NCBI RefSeq assembly: GCF_905220415.1
Contig: NC_059556.1
Span: 5,220,501-5,284,500 of the forward strand
Length of the DNA: 64,000 nt
Origin: Colias croceus
Lineage: Eukaryota > Arthropoda > Insecta > Lepidoptera > Pieridae
Direction of reading: 5' to 3'
Shown: one piece after another, positions 36,389 through 49,000 of the stretch
How the letters are laid out: every line of letters starts with the position of its first letter
Position numbering within the stretch: position 1 is the stretch's first letter
Position numbers and translations under genes: made by a program
The notes under the pieces: model-generated
Database searches by the model: none
Seen by the model: the letters and a program-made list of their open reading frames with translations, nothing else
Told to the model about the DNA's origin: nothing

Positions 36389-37935
36389 AAGTCGTAATTA
36401 CATACATTCAACCTTCATTCATAACAACAACAACATTATTAACGCAATTCACATATTATAATACACTCAATATCACACAAATTTAAAATTTCAATATTAG
36501 GCATTGGGAATTTCGATAGTCAGCGCTGAAACTTCATATTCATTTTGTTTTGTGGAGTTATTTCAACATTCATTTACAAATCAATAATCTAATCATTGAA
36601 TACAGATCAACGAAAAAACTACTTGATCCAAATCAAGCCAAAGAACAAAAAATAATACTTATTGTTATTAAATTCATTAATAAAATGAGTAAGACAAAGT
36701 TAATATTATTAAAAAATTAAGATTAAGTATGCTCTTATATTAAGTTTTAATACAATAATCGAAAATAAAAAAAATATCAGGTCTTCCACTTTGAAAAAGT
36801 TTTTATCCATAAAGAACCTTTTGAAAGGGGGCATAGATGGAACCAATATTTGCATCTCAGATTATGAATCGAAACGTAGATGAGACCCGCGAGCGTAACT
36901 ACAACCACAATATACAGATAGAAACAGTAAGGAAACTTCATACAAAACGTTCGAAATGGCTCACGCACACAAGCAAGCGTGTTTACGAGAATCGCAAGGG
37001 TATTCAGGGGAATCGATAGTAGCGGGTGACACATCCACTGATTTTGAAAGATAAAGATACATATTATAGAAAAAAGTTTGTATGTGTTGGTAATATTTTC
37101 GATGTGTGAGTAAAAGTGATGTGCACGATACACTTCATATTAAGTAAATATCGATTGTTTATAGGCCTTTCAACAACTGTGTGACAAAAAGCATCTGCAT
37201 GTGTGCGTAACATGCACGCAGGCATTGAAAAATTATCTCTCTAATTTTTTCTGAATTATTTCATTTATATATTTCAGAAGCCATTTTTGTGATGTAAAGC
37301 TTTGTCTCTTAGCTCTACGAATGTTTTTGCTTTAGAATTTGTATTTGCTTTAATGACGACGCTCGCGTGCAGTCTCCATCTGCCATTTGTTTTATAATCT
37401 GAGATTTGCATTCTTTATCTCGACGCGATACCGACAATCTTACAATTGAGAAAGCTACGTAAAATTAATGCGAGTTAATACGAGAATTTGGGTGTCCAGT
37501 AAAAAAAAACTTCACGCCCAAAACTAAACACACTTGCAGTATTTCTACCGTTGCATTATTAAAATTTAAAATCTAGTCAAAAAATATCAATCACAAAAAA
37601 GTACAAAGAGACTAATTTTTAATTAATTATTAAAAACGAATTTGTCTAAAAAAATGTTAAATATCCCGGACACAAAACAATGCTTACACATACATTTATT
37701 TTACGTAAGTTACAAACAGACTAACTTACCTTATCTTTCATCATCTTATCTTGCAAGTAAAATAACACAAAAAATTCAACTTAACTGCCTTTCTGCCTCA
37801 CAGCACTAAGATTTTACCATTCTTCTCCACTTCCTAGATTCTTCTTTTCGATATCCCACTATTTTCAAACACTCACAATTCCAATTTAGGGATTATTCTC
37901 AAAATCCAATTTGGTAGTTTTTATTTGTAAATGAC

Positions 37936-40900
37936 TCAATAATGTTGTATGCGGTGTATAACACGGCGGTATTCGTCCTCTAAAGCGAGATACTGTGAAG
38001 AAAGGCGGCCGTGCGTCTCGCTCGCACCTGTGGTGCTCACTGTAGCTGCGTACTCTTCTGGCTTTAGCACTTTCTCGAGTTTCTTCATTTCTAACTTCTT
38101 CTTCTGTAAGACAAATTGAACATTGAAAATTCCAATTTAATTAAAATATATTGCAAAATAGTTATAGGTATTATGCTGCAATTCATATGTAAACAATTGC
38201 TGCCCAGTAACTCATTAAGAAATGAATAAATTAACCTGATAGATTTTTTTTATATTTGGTACATTGAGATACTATTATTACGTATAGAGAAGACACCGCC
38301 TACATCACTTATGGGCCGCTCAACAGGGTCAACCGGCCACACTGCACTCAGTCGCTTTATCGCGATGGTCGCGGCATGTCTTGTTTGTTTTAAAGAAAAC
38401 CATGAAACTCATCAAATATGCTCTCGAGTGTGTTACGATATTGCACTAATAATTCATGTAATGAGGCAAAGTGCAAAAAAATAACTTTTCATCGGTAATT
38501 AACTATTAGATAATCATTTTTAAAACTTGGTTTAAAAGGAAAATTGGTTTAAAAGCAAAATTATTGGCGGGCGCCATTTTGCGTCATTCGTCATAGACTA
38601 AACTAGCTTCCGCCCACGACTTTGTACGTGCATCCCCGTTTTTCCCCGTTCCCGTTCACATAATAATTTTACACATTTAGAAAAGAATGTACTGTGGATA
38701 TAAATTTAAAAAAATGTTAAATCTTGAAAGATGAAAATCAATTACCTATGTATCAATTTTTTTTTTGCTGCATTGATTGGTTTTAAAATAAGTTTATTAA
38801 TAATTTCTTTATTTACATTAATTGTTTTTAATTGATAAGACGTAATAGGGAGAATATTTACAAAGTGTCGCCTCTATAGCAGTGAATCGATGACATCGCT
38901 TAATCTATGTCTCACTAGCCGCCCCGCGCCGCCGCGGTTGCAATACAGATTTTTTTCGTGGTGTCTTCTCTATACGTAGTAATAATAAACATCTCAATGA
39001 TTTAGAATCTTTTTTTTTTTCAATCAGGGTATGTAGGTTATTTCTCTTGATGTTTTGAATATTATTTAGAAAAAAACTAATTTTCGAAGACTTCATACCT
39101 GAAAAGGTGCATTCAGCCTATTCTTAACATCTAACCTATACTGCAAGTAGGCATTCTTATCTGAAGTATTTGTATTCTTCAGACGCAGAATCTCGTACAC
39201 GCGCCGCGCTTGTTTTTTGTTTATTTTGTATTTACTACGCGCCTGATTTGCCATTTCAGGTGAGAATCTGTTAAAACATGAACATCAGAACATTTACACA
39301 TTTTTTATAACTGAAAAATAAAAGAATACATAATACATTTCATATAATGAAATCAACTCACCCTTGGAATAATTTATCTGGATGGAAAGCAGGTAAATTT
39401 TCACAATTTTTAGCATCTACATAATCTCTGATCCTTTGAAAGTCTTGTGATGGATCCTCTACAGTGATATCCAAAACCTCGGGCATAATAATAAAATGAG
39501 AATAAATGGCCTGAAAATTAAAAAATTTAAACATGAGTTTGCAAAAGTTAATTAGATATTCATTCATAAATAAATTTATAAATGAATAAAAGTTCACTAT
39601 AAACAGATAGAACATTAGTATATTATGTAATTACCTGAACCAACTCTGCACATAAACCGAGCTTTCTAAAAGGCGGCAGAGTCAGGACTTGTGAGATGCG
39701 TGGCCTCTGATGACATGGATAGGCATAGTAGCGGAACACTGTGGCATATGCAGCTGTTGTATAGGTGGTGCTTCCTTCACTTGTCTTGCATTTTTCGAAC
39801 CTGTTGCATGTGTTAACAAATGAATATGTATTTAGATGAAAAATACAATATAAAGGTTTGTTTTTTCCTTGATGCAAGATTTCGTAAACAAATCTATAGG
39901 TCTATGTTTTGTAATCAATACTCTCTAAACCAATTTAGTCAATTTGTTTAGAGAGTATTGTTTTAAAAGATGTGAGAGAAAAACTACTGTACAAAAGTTT
40001 AACAAATCTCTTTATAAAAAACAAGCAATAATTTTTAATACAACAAATGGTTTCAATAATGTACTCACATAGTAAAGAATGTCCACTGATCGTCATCCAC
40101 ATCAATAAATGAAGCAGCATCAACATACCAAAGAAGGAAGGTCTGTAACCTCTCATGATAGTCCAAGAAACCAGGCGTGGATGTCTCACAGTAATAGACT
40201 TCAAATGTGCGTTTTTCACCACCATCATCTTATTTAAAGAGGTTTATAGATTTACATAAATAACATGGAATATAGAATTAATTAAAACTACAGTTGTTTG
40301 TGAACTGAACAATAGAGTAATACCTACTTTTAATCAAAGATACATTTCAGGATGTTTTGAATTTATAGAACATAGATAAATTGAAAACAAGAATAGTAGT
40401 AGCACTAAGCACATTGAGATCAAGGTTGAATTTGTAATTAAGTATGATATGCCTTTCATCAAATAAAGGTTTAATCATGTATTTTATTGGTTTTTTAATT
40501 GTGTGATTTATACTTACTTGGCTCAATATTAAATGAATGTAAAAGCTTCCCATGTGGTTTGAATGTTCTGTCCCTCTCCAAATTAGATATAAACTGATCT
40601 AAATTAGTAACATAACCTGGTGCCAGCACCTTTTTGAGTTCACCTTCAATGTCATCAGCTTTTAATCCACCTGATTTTTTTGGATCAATCTAATAACAAG
40701 ATAATATTACCAATATCATTATACCTACATAAGTATTAAACAAGTCTATACATACTTATATTCGAAAGTATATGAATGTACAAATCTTACTAAAAGGTTA
40801 CAAACGCTTGCATATCTATTATCCAGCCTATAACTAGTTAGGTATAAACAGTAATTCTTCTATTATTATAAAATTTAATTTGTCTCACCTTGTCTGAATA

Positions 40901-41203
40901 GGAGATTCCCAAATATGTTTGTAGACTACCTGCACTGTAATATAGTTTAATCTGCAAGTCTGTGTAACCAAATATATTTTCATTTTCTCCAAACACTTGA
41001 TGACACATCTCCGGCCCAAAACTTGTTTCATCATTTTCTATGTCTTTTGCAGAATGAACTATAAACGAGATTTAGCAGATAATAATAATGGAAGGAGGTA
41101 GGTTACTATTTTAACAAAAATTTTAATAGGTATGTCACTTACCTAATTTAAATTCCATAACATCATTTCCATCAACTACTAAATGCCCCAAAACGTCAGT
41201 CAT
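37936..41203 (-). CDS. HAT1: Histone acetyltransferase type B catalytic subunit, 8 exons
   Basis: Minus-strand exons from 5' to 3': 41143-41203, 40889-41058, 40518-40689, 40069-40228, 39635-39800, 39362-39510, 39099-39267, 37936-38103. They total 1,215 nt, 404 residues (human 419), all in frame with GT-AG introns. HAT1 acetylates newly made histone H4 at K5 and K12 before deposition. Diagnostic blocks: AKDIENDETSFGPE and GYTDLQIKLYYSAGSL (N-terminal domain), DYHERLQTFLLWYVDAASFI and DVDDDQW, PRISQVLTLPPFRKLG (acetyl-CoA-binding motif A, about residues 222-238), VLDITVEDPSQDF with the catalytic-region Glu261/Asp262, and INKKQARRVYEILRL near the C-terminus. The motif-A loop is R-K-L-G-L-C where human has Q-G-Q-G-H-G. 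Exon 1 is head-to-head with KCMF1, 1.8 kb away. Intron 7 hosts a MITE. Confidence 0.93.
38262..38999. mobile_element. MITE in HAT1 intron 7, with an internal Helitron end
   Basis: Imperfect terminal inverted repeats of about 37 bp at 38262-38298 and 38960-38999 share CATTGAGAT and ACGTATAGAGAAGACACC. The interior has no ORF. At 38603-38655 it contains a Helitron 3' end (CTAGCTTCCGCCCACGAC and CATCCCCGTTTTTCCCCG) closely matching the element at 42203. Confidence 0.7.
39916..39960. repeat. Inverted repeat in HAT1 intron 4
   Basis: Perfect 15-bp arms CAATACTCTCTAAAC (39916-39930) and its complement (39946-39960) around a 15-nt loop. Confidence 0.75.
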
Positions 41204-41896
41204 TTTTATTTTTGCCTAATACCACATAAAACTACAAAACTGTTAGACGAATTTACTGTTTTTGTTACTTCCCGCGCAAAGTGCCTGAAGTTTTAGCTCA
41301 GCTAACCGTTATTCATATGAAGTATCAGGAAAAACAAAGTTATACCTACTTTTTAACCTCGAACATTTATCTTAATCTATTGAATAGAAACAAATTTGGT
41401 TTACAAAATAAAAATCTCTAACAAAGTCTAACTACGAAAGAATACAAATACAATTCCGATTCCGGTAAATAGTAATCCCAATTCGTGGTTCGAAAAATAG
41501 CGAATAAACGGAAATCGGAATATTATGTCTAATGTCACATTGACAATTGATTAATGAATTGATAGGTAGGATTGCCCTTATTACCATACTCTTTGGGTAG
41601 GATCTACACTCTTTGGAAAGGAGTAAGGACAAAAATTGCGAGTTGCAAATAAATGGAAGGTATAAAATAGTAGAAACTAGAAAGAATGCTAGAAGGCTTT
41701 TATTCTGTGATAGAGGTGAGGAGGACTCTAGACTTCTAGATCTAGAGTATATTCAGAATCAATCTTAACCGATGGTCTTACTACTACTTTTTGGGTCTGT
41801 ATTTGTGAATATTTTTCTTTCCATGGTTCGTCCCACGTTCATCCCCTAAGTTCGTCCCTACTCCCTTTTCTAATTTAAGTTATATCTAACCGTGGC

Positions 41897-42124
41897 GCCG
41901 CGCCACCCTCCCGTCCGATTAGGGCCCTTCTGGCCTCCTCCACTCAAGCGACAGCTCAAGCCGAGGTTCGTGGTCCCCGTCAAGGGGGGACGCCCTTGTG
42001 CATGTCGCTACCAGGGTGAACCTTCAGTTCACCCCCGCGTCCGCGTTAAAATGTAGTAGCCCTTCTGGCTAACATTGAGAAACACCAAAAAAAAAAAAAA
42101 AAAAAAAAAAAGCCGCGCCACCCT
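41897..42124 (+). mobile_element. SINE-like retroposon with 13-bp target duplication
   Basis: The body is 41910-42111 with a 25-nt poly(A) tail. Perfect flanking repeats GCCGCGCCACCCT at 41897-41909 and 42112-42124. Apart from the 3' junction and tail it differs from the copy at 12470-12664 at about one position, so both insertions are young. Confidence 0.88.
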
Positions 42125-42202
42125 ATAGTAAAACTTATATGCACTTTTAAAATCACCCTCACTATACCTTAATTTTAAGTAAGTAGATATTTCTATATAC
42201 CA

Positions 42203-42403
42203 CTAGCTTCCACCCACGACTTTGTACGTGTATCCCCGTTTTTCCCCGTTCCCGGAAGAATTTCGGGAAATCCTTTCTTAGCGGATGCCTACGTCCTAAC
42301 ATCTACCTGCATGCCAAATTTCAGCCCGATAAGTCCAGTGGTTTGGGCTGTGCGTTGATAGATCACTATATCAGTCACCTTTGAATTTTATATATAGTAT
42401 AGA
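42203..42403 (-). mobile_element. Short Helitron
   Basis: CTAG at 42203-42206 and the TC end (read on the minus strand, TCTATACTATATATAAAATT) at 42403. Shares CCACCCACGACTTTGTACG-type sequence with the fragment at 38603-38655. Confidence 0.75.
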
Positions 42404-43024
42404 TACATACCAAAACATTTTAAATTGTTTGCCACGGTTATCAGAATAATACATTGTTCTTTTATAACAAGGTGTAGGGTATCCAGTCGATTTCATACTC
42501 TAGATCTTAGCTCTAGATCTAGAAGAATGAAGAATACAGAAAAGCTACATACTCAATTCAGTTTTCTACTGCTAAGTTCTACGGAGTATAGTGTCTAAGT
42601 TATTAATGGCTATAAAACATTATTATTAATCATCATTAATGAAAAGATTTTAATATGTATTGGAATAGGACGTAACATGGGTCGAACCAACAGGGTCGAA
42701 CCGTCGAAACTCGAAGGTACAAAAAAAAGTTTTAATACACAAACTTTTATGTTAGTCTATGAAAAATTGAATATTATCTATAACTCATTAAATAGTCTGT
42801 GATAATGATGATGGAAATTTTAAAAGTTGGTAACACTTGTCATTATGTGACGTCATTATGGCCTGGTTGGGTTAGGTTTGCTTGGAAATTTTTGTTTTAA
42901 ATCTTGTATTTTAGTATAATAGATGTTGTGCTACTTATTTTAGATTAGTAATATAAATACCTCATATAGTAGCGATAATTCTAGTGCCAAGATTTGTTTG
43001 TCTCGGCGACGTTTTCTGGCGAAA

Positions 43025-46000
43025 ATGAATCGCCATGAAGGTAGGTAATGATAATCAAAATTGTGCTATGCTTTTGTCACACTAAATTTCTTTGCGAAAA
43101 ATTGTAAACAGAAGGAATTAACTACTTCGATACAATGTATACATCATTTGGATTAATTTTATACTGTTCTGATTCATTTTTTATTTGATCTCGTAATTTT
43201 AGGAGTCAGCTGTGATTCTTGTTTGAAAAATAACTTTAGAGGACGACGATACAAATGTTTGATTTGCATCGATTATGACTTGTGTGCTGCCTGCTATGAG
43301 TCCGGCGCTACCACAAATCAACACACAACAGAACATCCAATGCAATGCATACTTTCTAGGAGCGATTTTGGTAAGAATTCATTTATTATTGATGAATAAT
43401 GGACTTGGCCTACATTCGCCAAAAAGAAACGTTATATTTTATTACTACGTATTTTTAGAAAAAAGTTAAAGATTATATATTTTATGCAAAATTCGTTTTT
43501 TTTACATAATTGGATATTTTTATAAATTGAGAAGCATGTCACATTCTTGTTGAAAACTATTAGGATTTATATTTGTATAAATATGTATGTAGCAAATCAG
43601 AATTATAATGATATGGCATAAAACTCTATAAGAAATGTAGCAATAATAGTGTGTATTACCTATATTATATGTTGCTTTTTTGCATTTTTTAATCAATTCT
43701 AAAAATTGATCAAGTGTATTAATATATTTACAATTTAGGCATATTCTGATATCTAGCCATAGTTAGGTAAATGCTATATATGTGAAACCATAGGTTTTAA
43801 AGAAGGTATTATAATGTAGTCACATAATTGAATTACTTGACTGTTTAGAGTGGAAACAATAAAGTATAATAATCAATATAACCTTATACCAATATGATTT
43901 AATCTAAATTTCTTTATTTTATCTGTAAAAGGATTACTTATAATAATAAAAATAAAAATTATTATCTTGAACTGGTTCTGAGGTTTGTATAAGTATGTAT
44001 CAAATGAATGACTGACTGACCGGTTGGCTTGGTTGGTAGTGGCCCTGCCTTCCAAGCCAGAGGTTGTGGGTTTTGATTCCCACCTGGGGCAAATATTTGT
44101 GTGATTAACATGGATGTTTGCTCTGTGTCTGGGTGTTAATTGTCTATATAATTATTTATTTAAAATTATATATGTATGTTTATCAGCCATCTGTTTTCCA
44201 TAACACAAGCGAAAGCTTAGTATGGCATCAGATCGTGCCATTTGTGAAAATTGTCCTGAAATATTTATTTATTTATTTTATTGTTTATTTATTAAATTTC
44301 TGGTCATTTTCAATGAGAATATTAACAATTTATTTCTAAATATTACCCATACTACTTTATACCTGTATTCCACTAAACAACTTATAAGAATCTAATACAT
44401 AAGGACACAATAAAATTGAATGTAAACATTGTTATACTTCAGATCTCTACTATGGCGGAGAGACATTAGCATTGGAGCAACCTCAAGCTTACACATGTCC
44501 GTTTTGCAATCGTATGGGATTCACAGACACAGGGCTCATGGAACATGTCACCGCGGACCACTCAGACACAAGTTTGGCAGTATGTACATTAGATTAAACA
44601 TGTAATAGTATGACTTAAACTTGTTAAGATTTTGAAATTGAATCTATGCTTTTGAAAATCTTAACCATAAAATGTAATTCCATCAAGAGGTAACATTACA
44701 AAGTATAAATTATACATAACCTGTGCTATATTATAATAAATAATAGAAAAGTATATATCAAACATTTTATTGATCTAGATTTTGATTGAGATAACTCAGG
44801 CTGGCTGATTTATATAAATGCATGTTTTATCTCTATAACATCTTATTGATATGTATTGTTTGATGTAAATATCCATCTGTCATTATTTAGAGATTTCATT
44901 ATATGCAATATGTTGTGATGTTGATCTCTACTATAAAATATAAAAAATACACTTAATTTGTTGCAACATTTATTGAGCAAAACATTTAAAATATCAATGA
45001 TTCTCTTATTGAAGTGGCAAAAACAAAGATCATTCACAATCATTAAAGAGTGACAAAACTTTCCAAAATGAGAATCTTTCTTTTCACCACCCAATTAGAT
45101 TTTTTTAATTGCTGCTAAAGGCTGGCAAATTTAGTTAATTTTCATAATTAAATTAAGTTTTATTATTATAATTAAGTTTTATATCTGTCGTTTTTCCACC
45201 TGTGGCAACATAATGGACTGACGATGACTGTAATTGTGCAAAGTGATTTTCCTTTCAAATTAATTTTAAAGGAAAGTTTAATCATTTAATTTTACAGAAA
45301 CTAAAAAGTGAATAGCGCATCAGGGTAATTGTAGGGTTAGTTGCAAAATTAGTAATATCCACTTCCGAGGAATCCTTTTTAGGAATTATAAGCAGCTTTG
45401 TAAGAGCGTTGTTGAATGTCACCCACCATAATATTTATTATACTAAAGCACATTATTTATAAAACAATATGTTCCAAATAATAATTATTGCACCTTATTT
45501 ATATAACAATATGATCCACAAAATAATTATTATTCTATATTTTTAGGTGGTGTGTCCAGTATGTGCGTCAATGCCTGGTGGAGAGCCCAACTTTGTAACA
45601 GATGACTTTGCAGGACATCTCACACTCGAGCACCGCAGTGGACCTAGGGATCTTATATCTTTTCTCATATCCTTTTTAAATAGAACATTAATTTCATGAA
45701 TAATCTCATGCATACATTGTATAATATAATTTATATAAATTTATAAAGGAGACCCTCCTCATCAAAGGGTCATGAGTGGCTGAGTTGGTCAGGCATCCGC
45801 CCCGGATTAGCGCGAAAGGATGCGGGTTCGAGTCCCGCCTCGTGATCGATTTTTTTCTATTCATTATAAATTTATATTTATAAAGCATTTGAATGCCATA
45901 AAACCAAAAATATCAAATTGTATTGTTTTTTCAGAGAGATATTTAGCTGTAAAATATTTATACTGAGGGGATATATTTATATATTTTACTTAGATTAAGA

Positions 46001-49000
46001 GGTTCTTTTATTTTAGACAATATATTCTGCAAAGTTTCATCCAAATCAGTCCAGCAATTTTTTAGGCCAATTCATTACATTTATCTTTCACCTTTGTAAT
46101 ATTTGAATAGATTTAAGATAATCAATATGAAATAATACTCTTTAACACATAAACACGATGAGCCGAGCGGCATCAGGCACGGTGGCGTGCGCCGCATACC
46201 GCCCTCGGGCCGCGGCGTGAGCCGTCCGCGACGCACCAACATGCAATTTAGGTAGTAAGTCACATGGGTTTTATTTATTATGTAGATGAATTAGTTGTTA
46301 GGTATTTATTTATTTATTTATTTATGGCAAGGGCCAAACCACAGAACATATAAAAGAGGTTAGAAAGGCATTGTAGGCGGGGTAGACGCGCCAAGGATAC
46401 GAGCACTGCTCACATCATCATCATGCGTATGATTCGTTCCATTTTAAATCGCGTGTTCGCGCGGCGCTATTATTGGCTAGATTTGAAATTGCAAATATGT
46501 GCGTAAGCGGACTTGGCGACACCGGTTCTTATAGGAACGGCGAATTATTGCCATTCTAACCTCTTTTATATGTTCTGTGGGCCAAACCATACATATTATA
46601 TTAAACTTAATTCTAAACTTATCACTATGTCCTTAGTCCTAGGTACGTCTTACATTCTTCAGCTATCATTCCCATCCCTGACACAAATAAATCACATACT
46701 GGTGCAGAATTGAGGTAATAGGTTTCATGCATTTCCGTCTTATTACAAAACTTAAATAAACATGATTTACACCCAGACTATTAAGTAGTGGTTTAACTTC
46801 TATGATTTGACAATAAAACATGTTTTTTAATAAGACTTTTATTTAGACCATGGTTCTATCTCCCTTTAAACCTGGTTTGTAGTTAGTCGGTGTTTTGTAA
46901 TAAGACGGTATGTGTAATAAGTTTTTTGTTTATGGTCTTTTTATGTATTGTTATTTTTGTGTGAATTGAATTTTCAATGATGAAGGCTATTTTATTTACA
47001 TTGGTTGTTGGTACTGTAGCCAGCTAATGACTATTTACTATTTAATTGAATAGATTATGCTTGTTGATCTTCATGTAAAATCTAAGCAATAATTTTGTTT
47101 AATATATCTTTCTTCTGTGCGTGTTTTCACAAAACCTATTTTATTATTATTTTTTGTATTAATGTAGTTTGTGAATGGTTTATATTAACAATACGAACGC
47201 GAGCGAAACCGCGAGGCCAAAGCTAGTACTTCACAATTAATCTCTGTGATTACAATACATTGCCAATATAGTTTATTTATTTATTTTATTTATTATTCTT
47301 TATTGAATTGAAAATACATATTTATGTATTTACATAATATAACAAAGACAAGACTACAGAAACAGCAAAGGGCGGCCTTATCGCTAGGCAGCGATCTCTA
47401 CCAGCTCTATAGGTTAAGACAAGCGTGGTTTCTTTATGTTCTCACAAATATTTACACATTCCAGTAGCGGCGGCATATCCTCCCTGTCGCCATCATCGCG
47501 CGACGCGGTGGTGGACCCGATAGCGGAGCTCCTGTCGCAGCTGTCGGGCGTGCGGCGCGGCGCCGGCCAGCCCAACACGCCCAGCCAGCTGCAGCAGTTG
47601 CAGATGCAGCTGCAGCTCGAGCGGCAGCAGGCCACCGTGAGTGTATAGTATGCGATACAAGAATAGGATCGATTCGGGCCATTGTGTGATGTGTTGTGAA
47701 TTTGTGATCTTTGTGGAGAAGTAATGTTTGTATTTTAAATGCATTGCACGCATCAAGCGTCAGACAAGATAAAGTAGTGCGTTATTAAAATTCAACAGGG
47801 ATTTATTTTTATTTTGTATTATTTTATAAAGATAAATGTCTATAAATATAAAATATCTAGCTTTACCGCGCGGTTTCACCCGCGTGGCTCCGCTCCTGTT
47901 GGTCTTAGCCTGATGATATATAGCCTATAGCCTTCCTCGATAAATGGGCTATCTAACACCGAAATAATTTTTCAAATCGGACCAGTAGTTCCCGAGATTA
48001 GCGCGTTCAAACAAACAAACAAATTCTTCAGCTTTATAATATTAGTATAGATAATTATCGTAATTATATTTATAGAAGAATAGTTTATAGTAAATTCAAA
48101 CAGTATAAAGGTTATTAATTTTTTTATTATTCTTCGTTTTTAAACACTTGTGTATATTATGATTTATGGCACGAATATGCATATGACTCGCTTCCACACA
48201 ACTAATGACCGCATTCCCGTGCAGGCGGCCCGGCAGCAGCTCGAGCGGCTGCCGCGGCGGCCCACAGCCGCGTCGTCGAGCGCCAGCAGCGCCGCGCCGC
48301 CCGCCGCGCAGCCCGCGCCGCAGCCGCACGCGACCGACGCGACCGACTCGCAGTTCCTGCTCGCTGGCTTCCTCGGTATGCATTGGGAAATTTGTTTAAT
48401 CGTTGAAAGGGGAATACGTTTGTTTTTTTTTTTAGTTACGCTTACGATGTATAGTATTTTGAATTTGTACAGTACTCCAAAAGTAATAATGCGCATAGAA
48501 ATGTTCGTCACTGTTCGGCAACTGTCATATTCTCGGAGCGTCCGAAGATGATATCTATATAGAGCGGTTAAATACATTTTCTTCATGCATAATTTAGTAA
48601 AATTATATGTTTTGTGCTAAAAGAGATATGTATTTGTAGGTAAGTAACGATTTTGTTTCGATAATTCCTTGTGAGTAAATAGCGAGTATAACCCCACGAT
48701 TGCGAATATATTATCTTTGTTGGATTGATTTACTTGGAAAATTTTATAGTACATACTTTTAAAGTGTCTTACTGAAGCTGGTGTAATGATGGAAGAAAAG
48801 AAGGTTAAAATAACACAAAATTTATATTGTATAAAGTATGGTTTTCAAACACAGTTTATATTTAATCTTATCATTAAAATCTCAGTTCAAAAGTATTTAC
48901 AGTACTGATCATTCTTCAATATTATGACAATTACAAAAAAAATAAAAACAATCAAAATCAGGGATTATCTTTATTTCTGACATTTTAGATACGTCGGAAC

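Larger units (their letters stand above)
41204..43024. promoter_or_regulatory. Shared intergenic region between divergent HAT1 and KCMF1
   Basis: 1.82 kb between two start codons facing away from each other. The outer parts must contain both promoters and 5' UTRs; neither has an obvious TATA box. The middle is occupied by a SINE (41910-42111) and a Helitron (42203-42403). Short inverted stretches rich in TCTAGA lie at about 41730-41752 and 42498-42520 (CTAGATCTAGA in both), flanking the two insertions. Confidence 0.5.

Noticed and set aside
36777..37133. 118-codon minus-strand ORF with a hydrophobic stretch
   Set aside because: No family resemblance, no supporting splice structure, and it probably lies in the HAT1 3' UTR.
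45763..45845. Functional tRNA gene
   Set aside because: The anticodon arm cannot form a five-pair stem with a seven-base loop, and the tail recurs elsewhere, favouring a SINE.
45597..46156. A normal GT-AG intron for KCMF1 intron 4
   Set aside because: There is no GT near the end of the conserved RDL segment, and the in-frame stop at 46133-46135 with no later AG removes every acceptor.
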